Notes: generated by a model not told the origin, from the sequence alone. Numbered from the stretch's first letter, positions 7,884 to 16,818 are shown. The stretch: 64,000 nucleotides of DNA from Bacteroidota bacterium (GCA_038746285.1 JBCDKT010000019.1:1-64000), one strand, 5' to 3'. Made by a program: numbers and translations.

Positions 7884-8273
7884 ATGGCATACCGCTCCAG
7901 CCTTTTGCTTCCCCTCGTCCTGCTCCTGCTCGCCGGCTGCGCCCGGACGGAGCAGATGATCTCGCCCTCCTCCATCGTCGGCACCTGGGCGTACGTCATC
8001 GAAGGCCCCGACAGCCCCTCCTCGGGCCTCTTCTCCATCGAGGAATCCGGCGACGGCCTCGTCGGGCAGATCAGCGGCGAGGCGCTCGACGGCACGGCCG
8101 AACTCACCGACGTGGTCTTCGAGGAAAACACCGTGTCGTTCGGCTTCGACGCCGGCACCCTCGGGATCGTCTCGGTCAGCGCCGACGTGGACGGCCCCGA
8201 ACTGAGCGGCACCGTCGACGCGGCGGGCTTCGTGCAGTTGCCCCTGCGGGCCACGCGGCAGACGGACACGTAA
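7884..8273 (+). CDS. Small lipoprotein, function unknown
   Basis: Start chosen at ATG 7884, because MAYRSSLLLPLVLLLLAGC is a textbook type II signal peptide with lipobox LAGC; the in-frame ATG at 7845 would put charged residues before it. The mature part of about 110 aa (PSSIVGTWAYVIEG ... GLVGQISGEALDG ... ELSGTVDAAG) is beta-rich. It resembles short lipocalin-like domains that begin with a GTW motif, but I cannot assign a family. It stands alone, convergent with the Nudix gene. Confidence 0.75.
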   Translation: MAYRSSLLLPLVLLLLAGCARTEQMISPSSIVGTWAYVIEGPDSPSSGLFSIEESGDGLVGQISGEALDGTAELTDVVFEENTVSFGFDAGTLGIVSVSADVDGPELSGTVDAAGFVQLPLRATRQTDT

Positions 8274-8284
8274 GCCCTGCGCCC

Positions 8285-8923
8285 TCAGGCGGTGTCCTCG
8301 ACGACGGCAAGCAGCTCGGCGAGCATCATCGCGGTCGCGCCCCAGATCTCGAACTCGCCAAAGGCGAAGTACGGGATCTCGATCTCGCGCCCCCGAATCG
8401 TCCACAGACCCGATTGCCGGCTCGCCGGACCGAGGAGTGCCGGGAGCGGGACTTCGATGATGACATCGACCTCCTCTTCCTGCGGCCGGAAGACGGGGCG
8501 CTCGTCGAGGCTTGCAATAACAGGCGTCACGGTGAAGTCCGACGGCGGGATGTAGAGGTCCGTCATCGTCCCGAGCACGTCAGCGGCGCTCCGGTCGATC
8601 CCGACTTCCTCCCACCCCTCGCGGAGCGCGGCCTCGGCCGGCGTCTCGCCCGGCTCGATGCTGCCGCCGGGGAACGAGATCTGCCCGCTGTGCGCCCTCA
8701 GGTCGGCGTTGCGCTGGGTGAGGACGAGCGCGGTCGTGTCCTCGTAGGGATAGAGCAGCACGAGGACGGAGGCGCGGCGGCCGTTCTGCTGCGCCTCGTC
8801 CCACTGCTCGGGCGCGCCCCGCTGCGGCGGCCCCATTGTGAGCTGCGCCGCCAGCCCCGGCAGCGGCCCGGCGAGGCGCGCGCGCAGCCGCTCGGCGAAG
8901 GCAGTGTGGGCCGGCAGCGTCAC
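8285..8923 (-). CDS. NUDIX hydrolase, CoA-pyrophosphatase type
   Basis: Cytosolic Nudix pyrophosphohydrolase of about 212 aa, most like the NudL/CoAse group. SVLVLLYPYEDTTALVLTQR leads into the segment AHSGQISFPGGSIEPGE that precedes the catalytic box, and the Nudix box itself is GGSIEPGETPAEAAL followed by REGWEEVGI. The GTG at 8923 is chosen because it overlaps the TGA of the SDR gene (GTGA) and gives the usual family length; a longer in-frame ORF extends to 9049 inside the SDR gene. Likely last gene of the SDR operon; possible role in CoA/acyl-CoA turnover alongside the upstream hbd and thiolase genes (inference). Confidence 0.87.
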   Translation of the reverse strand: MTLPAHTAFAERLRARLAGPLPGLAAQLTMGPPQRGAPEQWDEAQQNGRRASVLVLLYPYEDTTALVLTQRNADLRAHSGQISFPGGSIEPGETPAEAALREGWEEVGIDRSAADVLGTMTDLYIPPSDFTVTPVIASLDERPVFRPQEEEVDVIIEVPLPALLGPASRQSGLWTIRGREIEIPYFAFGEFEIWGATAMMLAELLAVVEDTA

Positions 8924-9714
8924 GCCTCGTCCCCCGCCGCGTTTCGGTCCGTGACCGCACTCCGGTCGATGAGCGAGACCGACGACTGCGCGGTCGGCAT
9001 CATGATGACCTCGGCGATGTTGACGTGCGGCGGGCGGGCCGCGCACCACACGACGGCCTCGGCCACGTCTTCGGCCTGGAGCGGCGTCGTGGTCGAGTAG
9101 ACCGTGTCCGCGCGCTCGGCGTCGCCGTCGAAGCGGACGAGCGAGAAGTCAGTCTCGGTCAGGCCGGGGTCGACCGTCGAGACGCGGACGGGCGTGCCGT
9201 GCAGGTCGATCTTGAGGCCGCGCGTGATCGCGTCGACGGCGTGCTTGGTGGCGCAGTAGACCGAGCCGCCGGCGTAGACCCCGTGCCCGGCCGTCGAGCC
9301 GATGTTGATGACGTGCCCGCGCCCGCGCTCGACCATCCCCGGCACGACGGCCCGCGTGACCCACAAGAGACCTTTCACGTTCGTGTCGAGCATCGTGTCG
9401 ACCTGCTCGTCGGTGTGGTCCCACACGGGCTGGAGGCCGCGCGAGAGGCCCGCGTTGTTGACGAGCACGTCGATGGCCTGCCACGCCTCGGGCAGCCCGG
9501 CGACGGCCTCGCGCACCGCCGCCGCGTCGCGCACGTCGAGCGCGAGCGTGTGCGTCTCAGCGCCGAGCCGGGCGGCGAGGTCGTCGAGCTTGTCCTTGCG
9601 CCGGGCAGCGAGAAGCAGCCGCGCCCCGGCCTCGGCAAACGCCTCGGCGCACGCGGCCCCGATCCCGGCCGAGGCCCCGGTGATGAATACGGTGGTGTCG
9701 CGGAGAGGTCGCAT
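8920..9714 (-). CDS. SDR family NAD(P)-dependent oxidoreductase (YdfG-like)
   Basis: Classical short-chain dehydrogenase of 264 aa. The cofactor motif TGASAGIG lies near residues 12-19, NNAG near 87-90, the catalytic serine in INIGSTAG near 136-143 and YCATK near 153-157. The VDPGLTETDF segment is typical of YdfG-type 3-hydroxy acid dehydrogenases, which oxidise serine, 3-hydroxyisobutyrate and related acids; the substrate here is inferred. It starts at ATG 9714, 30 nt after a 28-bp palindrome, and overlaps the downstream Nudix gene by 4 nt. Confidence 0.9.
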   Translation of the reverse strand: MRPLRDTTVFITGASAGIGAACAEAFAEAGARLLLAARRKDKLDDLAARLGAETHTLALDVRDAAAVREAVAGLPEAWQAIDVLVNNAGLSRGLQPVWDHTDEQVDTMLDTNVKGLLWVTRAVVPGMVERGRGHVINIGSTAGHGVYAGGSVYCATKHAVDAITRGLKIDLHGTPVRVSTVDPGLTETDFSLVRFDGDAERADTVYSTTTPLQAEDVAEAVVWCAARPPHVNIAEVIMMPTAQSSVSLIDRSAVTDRNAAGDEA

Positions 9715-9743
9715 GGAGCGATGCGGTGTAATGGATCGACGGC

Positions 9744-9771
9744 GTAGGGGTTTGATTAATCAAACCCCTAC
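9744..9771. repeat. Perfect 28-bp palindrome (GTAGGGG...CCCCTAC, AT-rich core)
   Basis: The halves GTAGGGGTTTGATT and AATCAAACCCCTAC are exact reverse complements. It shares both 7-nt ends and the total length with the element at 3769-3796 but has a different core. It lies between hbd and the SDR gene on the minus strand. Confidence 0.9.
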
Positions 9772-9786
9772 GTTCAGGAATACCCG

Positions 9787-10644
9787 TCAGCCCCCGTAGT
9801 CGTAGAACCCGCGGCCCGACTTCCGGCCGAGCCGCCCGGCGACGACCATCTTCCGCAGGAGGGGGCAGGGGCGGTACTTCGCGTCGCCGAGCTCGCGGTG
9901 GAGCACCTCCATGATCGAGAGGCACACGTCGAGGCCGATGAAGTCGGCGAGCGTGAGCGGTCCCATCGGGTGCGCCATGCCGAGCTGCATCACGGTGTCG
10001 ATGTCCTTCGGTTCGGCGACGCCCTCCATGACGCAGTAGACGGCCTCGTTGATCATCGGCATCAGGATCCGGTTCGAGACGAAGCCCGCGTAGTCGTTGA
10101 CCTCGACGGGCGTCTTGCCGAGCTTCTCCGCGAGGTCGTAGACGGCCTGGAAGGTCGCGTCCGAGGTCTCCAGCCCGCGCACGATCTCGACGAGCTTCAT
10201 CACCGGCACGGGGTTGAAGAAGTGCATCCCGATGACCTGGTCCGGGCGCTCGGTGTCGGCCGCGATCTGGGTGATCGAGATCGACGAGGTGTTCGAGGCG
10301 AGGATAGCCTCGGGCTTGGTCGCCCGGTCGAGGGCCTGGAAGATCTCGGCCTTAACGGCCGGGTTCTCCGTCGCGGCCTCGATCACGAGGTCGGCCTCGG
10401 CGGTGTCGGCCGAGAGGTCGGTCGCGCACGCGACCCGCGCCATCGTCTCGACCTGCTCCCCCTCGGTGATCCGCCCTTTCTTGACCTGGCGGGCGAGGTT
10501 CTTCTCGATCGTGGCGAGGCCCCGGTCGAGGCGGTCCTGGTCGACGTCGATCAGGGTGACGCCGTGCCCAGCGAGCGCCGCGACGTGGGCGATGCCGTTG
10601 CCCATCGTGCCTGCGCCGATGACGGCGATGTGGTTGATGCTCAT
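9787..10644 (-). CDS. hbd: 3-hydroxybutyryl-CoA dehydrogenase
   Basis: NAD-dependent (S)-3-hydroxyacyl-CoA dehydrogenase of 285 aa, cytosolic. N-terminal Rossmann motif [12 protein letters not shown] (residues 8-19), conserved [13 protein letters not shown] and [17 protein letters not shown] with the catalytic histidine, then the C-terminal dimer domain ending [13 protein letters not shown]. The length matches single-domain Hbd/PaaH enzymes rather than fused FadB. Same strand as a thiolase 1.4 kb upstream, so the pair could carry out acetyl-CoA/acetoacetyl-CoA/3-hydroxybutyryl-CoA interconversion. The (S) stereochemistry expected of the family is not that used for PHA monomer formation. Confidence 0.96.
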   Translation of the reverse strand: MSINHIAVIGAGTMGNGIAHVAALAGHGVTLIDVDQDRLDRGLATIEKNLARQVKKGRITEGEQVETMARVACATDLSADTAEADLVIEAATENPAVKAEIFQALDRATKPEAILASNTSSISITQIAADTERPDQVIGMHFFNPVPVMKLVEIVRGLETSDATFQAVYDLAEKLGKTPVEVNDYAGFVSNRILMPMINEAVYCVMEGVAEPKDIDTVMQLGMAHPMGPLTLADFIGLDVCLSIMEVLHRELGDAKYRPCPLLRKMVVAGRLGRKSGRGFYDYGG

Positions 10645-10694
10645 GGTGTGCGTGTTGTGGATAGCGATTGGGTAAAGGTGAGGAGGTAGTGCAG

Positions 10695-11852
10695 CTAGCG
10701 CGACGTGAGCTGGCTCCAGACGAAGGTTCCGTCGGGGTCGATGTAGCCCTCGCGCTCACCCTCGCGGACGAAGGCGAGGCCGCCCAGGAACGACCGCGCG
10801 TAGCCGAACCGAGGCGGCAGGACTTCGGTGCCGTCGGGCGCGACGAAGCCGAAGCGGTCGCCCTGCTGCACCAGCGCCCGGCCGCCCGAGAAGGCAAAGG
10901 CGAGGTCGTACTGCGGGGTCACGGCGAGGCGGCCCGACGCGTCGGCGAAGCCCCATCGCCCCTCCTGTCGGACCGGGGCGAGGCCTTCGCGAAAGGCCCC
11001 CGCCAGCTCGAACTGCGGCTCGATCACAAGCGCGCCGGTCGTGTCGACATAGCCGAAGCGCCCGCCGTCCACGACGGGGGCGAGCCCCTCGGAGAACCGG
11101 AGCGCGAGCTGGAACTGCGGCTCGATGACCGTGTCGCCCGCAGCGTCGAGGTAGCCCCACTGCTCGGTCACGAACGGCCAGACGCCGGCGTTGACCGCGT
11201 AGGGAAAGCGCCCTTCCGCGTAGCCGAGCACATTCTGCGCCTCGTCGAGCGCGAACGCCACCTCGCCGTCGGCGCGGATCACCTCCCACGCACCCACCGA
11301 CCGCGACTGGGTGCTGAGAAAGCTGAACAGGCGGCTCCCGAAGGGGAGGTACTCCGTCGTCTCCGCCCGGATGACCGGAGCGAGCAGGCCGTCCGGCGTC
11401 TGCGCGAAGTCTCTCGCCTCGGCGAGGTTCGGGGCCACGACCGTCGCGCCCTCGACGTCGATGTAGGCCTCCAGGTCCGTCTCGGGCAGCACGACGCGCG
11501 CGCGCCCGTTCGAGAAGTCGAGCGCCTGGCGGAAGCGCGGGGCGATGACGCTGCCGCCGTCCGGGTCGATGTAGCCGTAGCGGCTGCGCACCTTGACTCG
11601 CGCCAGCCCCTCGGCGAAAGGATGCGCCTCGTCGAACTGCGGCTCGACGACCACGGAGCCGGACCGGTCGATGTAGCCGTAGCGCCCGCCCACGGCGATG
11701 GGGAAGCGGTCGGCTCCGGCCGCCACCTGCGCCTGGGCAATCGCGGTGGCAGGCCGGCCAGTCTCGTCCACAGACGGCTCAACGAGCGTCGCCGTGCAGC
11801 CGGGGGCAGCCAGCAGCACGGCGACGAAGACCCAGGGGCGCAGCGTGGGCAT
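10695..11852 (-). CDS. WG-repeat lipoprotein
   Basis: Exported protein of 385 aa with a lipoprotein signal ([12 protein letters not shown], lipidated Cys near 19). About eight WG-type repeats follow, with cores such as [45 protein letters not shown] and REGYIDPDG, each followed by PQF/PRF and an F-x-G/E-G-L/R-A motif. WG (KWG) repeats form beta structures of unclear function. The start codon lies only 4 nt from the end of a 160-bp MITE, so any promoter or leader must lie in the MITE or beyond it in the thiolase gene. Confidence 0.9.
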   Translation of the reverse strand: MPTLRPWVFVAVLLAAPGCTATLVEPSVDETGRPATAIAQAQVAAGADRFPIAVGGRYGYIDRSGSVVVEPQFDEAHPFAEGLARVKVRSRYGYIDPDGGSVIAPRFRQALDFSNGRARVVLPETDLEAYIDVEGATVVAPNLAEARDFAQTPDGLLAPVIRAETTEYLPFGSRLFSFLSTQSRSVGAWEVIRADGEVAFALDEAQNVLGYAEGRFPYAVNAGVWPFVTEQWGYLDAAGDTVIEPQFQLALRFSEGLAPVVDGGRFGYVDTTGALVIEPQFELAGAFREGLAPVRQEGRWGFADASGRLAVTPQYDLAFAFSGGRALVQQGDRFGFVAPDGTEVLPPRFGYARSFLGGLAFVREGEREGYIDPDGTFVWSQLTSR

Positions 11853-11854
11853 CC

Positions 11855-12018
11855 TAGGCTGTGTCTGATGGACCAGAGCGAAGCCGAGCGTGAGAACCCG
11901 GTGCAGCCTGCAAGGCGCGCGAAACAGCCGTAGCCTGAGCTACGGCGATGCAGCGCAACGCCGCAGGATGCGCCGGGGGCCACGCGGAGGCCGGTTTGGG
12001 TTCGTCAAACACAGCCTA
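11855..12018. mobile_element. MITE-like element, 160 bp with TA target duplication
   Basis: Terminal inverted repeats run inward from 11857 (GGCTGTGTCTGATGGACC) and from 12016 on the other strand (GGCTGTGTTTGACGAACC), matching at 15 of 18 positions with the first 8 exact. TA dinucleotides at 11855-11856 and 12017-12018 look like the target duplication, as in IS630/mariner or some IS5-group elements. An internal hairpin GCCGTAG...CTACGGC lies near 11931-11947. There is no transposase ORF, so it would be mobilised in trans. It separates the thiolase stop from the WG-gene start. Confidence 0.8.
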
Positions 12019-13191
12019 GGGGCGTTCGACGATGAGGGCGGTCGCTTCGCCGCCGCCGATGCAGATGGCGGCGAGGCCACGCTTGGCGTCGCGCTGCTCC
12101 ATCGCGTAGAGGAGCGTCGTCAGAATCCGCGCCCCGCTCGCGCCAATCGGGTGGCCGATGGCGACCGAGCCGCCGTTGACGTTCAGCTTCTCGTGGGGAA
12201 TCCCGAGCGCGTCTTGGGCCGCGAGGGCGACGACGGCGAACGCCTCGTTGACCTCGAACAGGTCGACGTCGTCGACCGTGAGGCCGGTCTTCTCCAAGAC
12301 CTTCTCTGTAGCCTGAATCGGAGCCGTCGTGAACTCCTCGGGCCGCTTGGCATGCTGCGCGTTCGCCACGATGCGGGCGAGCGGGGTGAGGCCCTGCTCG
12401 CGCGCCCAGTCCTCGTCGGCGATGACGAGCGCGGCGGCCCCGTCGTTGATCGTGCTCGCGTTTGCAGCGGTGACGGTACCGCCCTCCTTCGAGAACACCG
12501 GGCGCAGCGTCGGGATCTTGTCGAAGTTGGTGCGGAACGGCTCCTCGTCCTTCTCGACGACCGTGTCGCCCTTCCGGCCCTTGATCGTCACCGGCGCGAC
12601 CTCGGCGTCGAACACGCCTTCGCTGACCGAGTGCTGGGCGCGCTCGTAGCTCGTGACGGTGAAGGCGTCCTGGCGGTCGCGGGGGACGTTGCAGGTATCG
12701 GCGCAGAGGTCGGCCGCGACGCCCATCGCCTGGCCGCTGTAGGCGTCGGTCAGGCCGTCGTGCTGCATCGCGTCGAGGAGCTGGCCGTTGCCGAATTTGT
12801 AGCCGTAGCGCCCGTTCTGCATGAGGTACGGGGCGGCGCTCATGTTTTCCATCCCGCCGGCGACGATCACCTTCGCGTCGCCCGCGCGGATCGCCTGGTC
12901 GGCGAGCATGACGGTCTTCATCCCCGAGCCGCAGACCTTGTTGATGGTCATGCACGGCGTCTTGTCCGGCAGCCCGGCCTTGATCGCGGCCTGGCGCGCC
13001 GGGGCCTGCCCGATCCCGGCGGTGACGACGCACCCCATGATGACCTCGTCGACGTCGCCCGCGCTGACGCCCGCGCGGTCGAGGGCGGCTTTGATGGCGG
13101 TCGCGCCGAGGTCGGGGGCCGGGACGGAGGAGAGCGCGCCGCCGAAGGAGCCGACGGGCGTGCGGGCGGCAGAAAGGATGACAGAGGCCAT
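12016..13191 (-). CDS. Acetyl-CoA C-acetyltransferase (thiolase)
   Basis: Type II thiolase of 391 aa, a normal length, condensing two acetyl-CoA or cleaving acetoacetyl-CoA. The active-site nucleophile is in NKVCGSGMKTVM near residue 88, with NGGSVAIGHPIGASGAR and the C-terminal CIGGGEATALIVER motif with the second Cys. The start is ATG 13191 (MASVILSAARTPVG), since sequence further upstream is spacer with a palindromic repeat. The TAG stop codon uses the TA target duplication of the adjacent MITE. Candidate first enzyme for PHA or fatty-acid metabolism with hbd; AtoB/PhaA roles cannot be separated by sequence. Confidence 0.95.
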   Translation of the reverse strand: MASVILSAARTPVGSFGGALSSVPAPDLGATAIKAALDRAGVSAGDVDEVIMGCVVTAGIGQAPARQAAIKAGLPDKTPCMTINKVCGSGMKTVMLADQAIRAGDAKVIVAGGMENMSAAPYLMQNGRYGYKFGNGQLLDAMQHDGLTDAYSGQAMGVAADLCADTCNVPRDRQDAFTVTSYERAQHSVSEGVFDAEVAPVTIKGRKGDTVVEKDEEPFRTNFDKIPTLRPVFSKEGGTVTAANASTINDGAAALVIADEDWAREQGLTPLARIVANAQHAKRPEEFTTAPIQATEKVLEKTGLTVDDVDLFEVNEAFAVVALAAQDALGIPHEKLNVNGGSVAIGHPIGASGARILTTLLYAMEQRDAKRGLAAICIGGGEATALIVERP

Positions 13192-13268
13192 GACGAGGAA
13201 GTCGAGTTGCGAGTGAAGAGGGACGAAGGGGTGCCGCGTTTCGAAGCGCCAACTCCCACCGGGCACCC

Positions 13269-13296
13269 GTAGGGGCGACCCCGCGTGGTCGCCCTG
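13269..13296. repeat. Imperfect inverted repeat, GTAGGGGCGACC type
   Basis: GGGCGACC and GGTCGCCC form a stem around CCGCGT, and the left part is identical to the start of the palindrome at 3769. It sits between the thiolase start and the panC stop. Confidence 0.75.
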
Positions 13297-13402
13297 TTCG
13301 AGGGCCGGCGAAGCGCTTCCGAAAATACCCGTCCGTAAAGGACCGAGCAGGCACGAGGTTCGCGGCGCGGCGCGTCCTCCCCGGTTCTTCACCCGGTCCC
13401 CG

Positions 13403-14269
13403 TCAGCCCCGGTCCGGCACCTCGATGAACGCGTTGTCGATCAGCCGCGCCGCGCCGAAATGCACTGCTACGGCGGCGAGCACCTCCTGCCCCGGCCGCA
13501 GCGTCTCGACAGGCTGGAGCGCTTCGGTGTCGACGACCTCGGCGTACTGCAAGCGTGCCCGCGGGGCCGTGCCGATCTCGGCCCGCATCGCCTCGGCGAG
13601 CACCGCCGCCCGCCGCTCCCCGGCCTCGACGCGACGCCGCACGCCGGCCAGCGCCTGCGAGAGCACGACCGCCTGCTGCCGCTCCTCGGCGCTGAGGTAC
13701 TGGTTCCGCGACGACAGCGCCAGCCCGTCCGCCTCGCGCACGGTCTCGACCCCGACGATCTCGACCCCGAAGCCGAGGTCGCGCGCCATCCGCCGGAGGA
13801 TGAGGAACTGCTGCGCGTCCTTCTTCCCAAAGACTGCGACGTGCGGGCGGCAGGCCAGGAGCAGCTTCGTCACGATCGTCGTCACGCCGTCGAAGTGGCC
13901 GGGGCGGTGCGCGCCGCAGAGGTGGTCGCCGAGGCCGCCGACCTCGACCGAGGTGGCCGCGTGCTCGGCGTACATCTCCCCCACTTTGGGCACGAATACC
14001 ACGTCCGCCCCGCCGACGCTGCGAAGTGCGTCGAGGTCGGCGTCCAGCGTGCGCGGGTAGGCGTCGAAGTCCTCGCCCGGCCCGAACTGCGTCGGGTTGA
14101 CGAAGACCGAGACCGTGACGTGCTCGGCCCGGCGGCGGGCCTCCTCGACGAGCGCGAGGTGCCCGGCGTGGAGCGCCCCCATCGTCGGGACCAGGGCTAG
14201 GGTGCGCCCGGCGCAGCGCGCTACCTCGGCGCGGGCCTGCATCTCGGCAACGGTGGGGACTACGTCCAT
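13403..14269 (-). CDS. panC: Pantothenate synthetase
   Basis: ATP-dependent condensation of pantoate and beta-alanine, the last step of pantothenate (CoA precursor) synthesis. It is 288 aa. The HIGH-like PTMGALHAGHLAL motif is near residues 28-40, followed by VSVFVNPTQFGPGEDFDAYPRT, the KKDAQQFLILRRM loop and SSRNQYLS (KMSKS-equivalent). All family signatures are intact. Start ATG 14269, just next to a short 15-bp tandem duplication. It may be transcribed with the thiolase gene downstream on the same strand. Confidence 0.97.
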   Translation of the reverse strand: MDVVPTVAEMQARAEVARCAGRTLALVPTMGALHAGHLALVEEARRRAEHVTVSVFVNPTQFGPGEDFDAYPRTLDADLDALRSVGGADVVFVPKVGEMYAEHAATSVEVGGLGDHLCGAHRPGHFDGVTTIVTKLLLACRPHVAVFGKKDAQQFLILRRMARDLGFGVEIVGVETVREADGLALSSRNQYLSAEERQQAVVLSQALAGVRRRVEAGERRAAVLAEAMRAEIGTAPRARLQYAEVVDTEALQPVETLRPGQEVLAAVAVHFGAARLIDNAFIEVPDRG

Positions 14270-14275
14270 GATTCA

Positions 14276-14304
14276 GTGAGACGGTGGACGGTGAGACGGT
14301 GGAC
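14276..14304. repeat. 15-bp tandem duplication (GTGAGACGGTGGACG)
   Basis: Two copies of GTGAGACGGTGGAC(G) between panC and fumC. The same unit type occurs inside the deacetylase gene at 1166-1199 and after the PspC gene at 40364-40411. Confidence 0.85.
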
Positions 14305-14349
14305 AGAAGATCGGCACGGGCGGGTTCATGCGAAGAGAACGAGGCTCGG

Positions 14350-14357
14350 TATCTTCC
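14350..14357 (+). promoter_or_regulatory. Candidate -7 box (TATCTTCC) for fumC
   Basis: TATCTTCC starts 44 nt before the fumC ATG, matching the element also seen at 59826. Motif-based. Confidence 0.4.
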
Positions 14358-14393
14358 GCTCCTCCCTTCCTCCGCTCTTCCGCTCCTAGCCCA

Positions 14394-15785
14394 ATGCCTG
14401 AGATGCGCATCGAAAAAGACTCGCTCGGCGAGGTCCATGTCCCCGCCGACGCCCGCTACGGTGCCCAGACCCAGCGCGCGCGCGAGAACTTCCCGATCTC
14501 CTCGCTCCGCTTCCCGCGCCGCTTCATCGAGGCCCTCGGGACCGTCAAGCGCGCCGCCGCCCACGCCAACAACGGCCTCGGCCTCCTCGACGCCTCGAAG
14601 GCGCTCGCCATTGCCGACGCCGCCGACCGCGTGGCCCAGGGCCAGCTCGACGGCGAGTTCGTGCTCGACATCTTCCAGACCGGCAGCGGGACCTCGACGA
14701 ATATGAACGCCAACGAGGTCATCGCCCACGTCGCCAGCGAGGCAACGGGCGACGCTCATGGCATCCACCCGAACGACGACGTGAACATGGGCCAGTCGTC
14801 GAACGACGTGATCCCGACCGCGATGCACGTCGCCGCCCGCGTCGGGATCGAGAACGAACTGATCCCGGCGCTGGAGCGGCTGCACGCCTCGCTCGCGGCA
14901 AAGGCCGAGCAGTTCGACGACATCGTCAAGAGCGGGCGGACACATCTGATGGACGCGACGCCGGTCCGGCTCGGGCAGGAGTTCGGCGGCTACGCGTCGC
15001 AGGTCGAGCACGGCATCCGCCGGCTGCGCAACGCCTCGGAGGAGCTAGCCGAACTCGCCCTCGGCGGGACCGCCACCGGCACCGGCATCAACCGCCACCC
15101 CGACTTCTCGCGTCTCGCCATCGAGCGCATCTCCGAGGCGACGGGGCTCGCCTTCCGCGAGGCCGAGAACCACTTCGAGGCGCAGGCCGCGAAGGACGCC
15201 TACGTCTCGGCCTCGGGCGCGCTGAGCACGCTCGCCGTCTCGCTCCTCAAGATTGCCAACGACGTCCGCCACCTGTCGAGCGGCCCGACGAGCGGGCTGA
15301 GCGAAATCCAGCTCCCCGCCGTCCAGCCCGGAAGCTCGATCATGCCGGGGAAGGTCAACCCGGTGCTCTCGGAGGCGCTGATGATGGTCTCGGCCCGCGT
15401 GATGGGCAACCACGCCACGATCACCGTCGGCGGGCAGCACGGCAACTTCGAGCTCAACGTAATGATGCCGGTCATGGCGCACGCCATGCTGGAGAGCATC
15501 GAGATCCTGGCGAACGGCTGCGACGCCTTCCGCGCGCGCTGCCTCGACGGGATCGAGGCCAACCGCGAGCGCTGCCGCGAGCTGCTGGAAAAGAACCCCT
15601 CGATTGCGACGGCGCTCAACGACGCCATCGGCTACGACGCCGCCTCGAAGATCGCCAAGCAGGCCGCCGCCGAGGGCCGCTCCGTCCGCGACGTGCTCGA
15701 AGAAAAGGACCTCATCCCCGACGACGAGATCGACGCCGTCCTCGACGTGCGCTCGATGACCGAGCCGGGCATTCCGGGGCGGTAG
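14394..15785 (+). CDS. fumC: Class II fumarate hydratase
   Basis: Iron-independent fumarase of the TCA cycle, 463 aa, cytosolic homotetramer in the family. Conserved regions are present: TGSGTSTNMNANEVIA, SSNDVIPTAMH, SGRTHLMDATPV and the GSSIMPGKVNPV superfamily signature with the catalytic loop serine. Start ATG 14394 (MPEMRIEKDSLGEVHVP) is the natural family start; the in-frame ATG at 14328 would add spacer-encoded residues. A second possible ATG is at 14403. Very sure. Confidence 0.97.
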   Translation: MPEMRIEKDSLGEVHVPADARYGAQTQRARENFPISSLRFPRRFIEALGTVKRAAAHANNGLGLLDASKALAIADAADRVAQGQLDGEFVLDIFQTGSGTSTNMNANEVIAHVASEATGDAHGIHPNDDVNMGQSSNDVIPTAMHVAARVGIENELIPALERLHASLAAKAEQFDDIVKSGRTHLMDATPVRLGQEFGGYASQVEHGIRRLRNASEELAELALGGTATGTGINRHPDFSRLAIERISEATGLAFREAENHFEAQAAKDAYVSASGALSTLAVSLLKIANDVRHLSSGPTSGLSEIQLPAVQPGSSIMPGKVNPVLSEALMMVSARVMGNHATITVGGQHGNFELNVMMPVMAHAMLESIEILANGCDAFRARCLDGIEANRERCRELLEKNPSIATALNDAIGYDAASKIAKQAAAEGRSVRDVLEEKDLIPDDEIDAVLDVRSMTEPGIPGR

Positions 15786-15809
15786 CGGGCGAAGCTCTAG
15801 CTCAGTCCC

Positions 15810-16283
15810 ATGAAGCCGAAGCTCTACATCGAAACGACAATCATCAGCTACCTCACGGCCCGCCCGAGCAGCAACCTCATCACGGCAGGTCGCCAGCAAC
15901 TGACGCGCCAGTGGTGGGAGAACGAGCGAGGCCGCTACGACCTTTTCGTTTCGGAGTTCGTGGCGTCAGAAGCCGCAGGCGGAGACCTAGGCGCTGCACA
16001 GTTGCGCCTCGATGCACTTTCGGGTATCCCTGAAGTCCTGCTGCCGCCCAAAGCCAAGGCGCTGGCCCGTACTCTCGTCGAGCCGGGACCGATACCGAGC
16101 AAAGCCGCGCTTGATGCTTCTCATATCGCCGCTGCCGTCGCAGGTGGAGCCGAGTATCTACTGACATGGAACTTCAAGCACCTCGCCAATGCTGCTCTGA
16201 GGAAACGGATCGACGCGGCCTGCCGTTTGAACGGATATGACCCACCCGTCATTTGCACACCGGAGGAACTGATCCAGCCATGA
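15810..16283 (+). CDS. PIN-domain protein, VapC-type toxin candidate
   Basis: PIN-fold nuclease candidate of 157 aa. The N-terminal YIETTIISYLTARP carries the first acidic residue of the fold (Glu in place of the more usual Asp), mid-protein FVASEAAGGD the second, and SKAALDASHIAAA plus YLLTWNFKHLAN the later acidic/active-site strand with Asp. The stop overlaps the start of the next small ORF (ATGA), so toxin would precede antitoxin. It shows lower GC and less biased codons than neighbours such as fumC, consistent with recent acquisition. Toxicity is inferred from family and context. Confidence 0.83.
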   Translation: MKPKLYIETTIISYLTARPSSNLITAGRQQLTRQWWENERGRYDLFVSEFVASEAAGGDLGAAQLRLDALSGIPEVLLPPKAKALARTLVEPGPIPSKAALDASHIAAAVAGGAEYLLTWNFKHLANAALRKRIDAACRLNGYDPPVICTPEELIQP

Positions 16284-16474
16284 ACCTACCTGAGAGGAAC
16301 AACGAACCGATGCAGGACGAGATCATTGCCGAGGTCCGGCGAATCCGTGATGAGCTAGCGGCTGAGTTCGATTACGACTTAGACCGACTGTTCGAAGAAA
16401 TGAAGCGACGTGAGCAGGCGTCGGATCGACCGAAGATAGAGCCGTCGCCGAAACGGCTTCCATCCGCTGCGTAG
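16280..16474 (+). CDS. Small acidic/helical partner of the PIN toxin (antitoxin candidate)
   Basis: 64 aa from the ATG overlapping the PIN stop (ATGA); the ATG at 16310 (MQDEIIAEVRRIRDEL) is an alternative start. The core of about residues 11-40 is one long predicted helix, EIIAEVRRIRDELAAEFDYDLDRLFEEMKRRE, shown here only as its beginning and end: EIIAEVRRIRDEL and LDRLFEEMKRRE. Small coupled ORFs of this kind follow many PIN genes. No known DNA-binding domain is visible. Antitoxin role inferred from coupling and size. Confidence 0.7.
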   Translation: MNLPERNNEPMQDEIIAEVRRIRDELAAEFDYDLDRLFEEMKRREQASDRPKIEPSPKRLPSAA

Positions 16475-16605
16475 CCGGTGCCGTACTCGCCGTGCACTCG
16501 ATGCCAAACTGGGCATTCTAGGGAGATGGGAGACGACAGGTCGCAGCCGGGCGGCAACTTCTTGAGATTCCACCGCGATTTCAGTGGCAACAGACCGGGC
16601 TAGCC

Positions 16606-16818
16606 ATGAATCCCATCGTTGTTCGAGACCCTGACGTTCTCGGCGGTACGCCCGTGTTCGCCGGAACCCGCGTGCCCGTTCAGAACCTCGTGGATTATCT
16701 CGCCGCCGGGGACGACCTCGGCGAGTTTCTCGCCGACTTCCCAACGGTCCACCGCGAACAGGTCGGGACCTTTCTGGAGCGGGCGAAGGACGCGCTGCTC
16801 AAAGCAGAGGCTGCCTGA
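16606..16818 (+). CDS. DUF433 protein, antitoxin candidate
   Basis: 70 aa with the DUF433 signature: DPDVLGGTPVFAGTRVPVQN at the start, then LVDYLAAGDDLGEFLADFPTV, a helix-turn-helix-like fold. DUF433 proteins are usually encoded just before DUF5615 PIN-like toxins, as here (next start 3 nt after this stop). The ORF is intact although the toxin partner is frameshifted. Confidence 0.9.
   Translation: MNPIVVRDPDVLGGTPVFAGTRVPVQNLVDYLAAGDDLGEFLADFPTVHREQVGTFLERAKDALLKAEAA

Noticed and set aside
12899-12962. Separate small gene antisense to the thiolase
   Set aside because: Frames overlapping the thiolase on the plus strand show only composition-driven translations.
16600-16630. tRNA gene suggested by a GTTCGAGAC stretch
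   Set aside because: No acceptor stem or cloverleaf can be drawn; the bases code for the DUF433 start.
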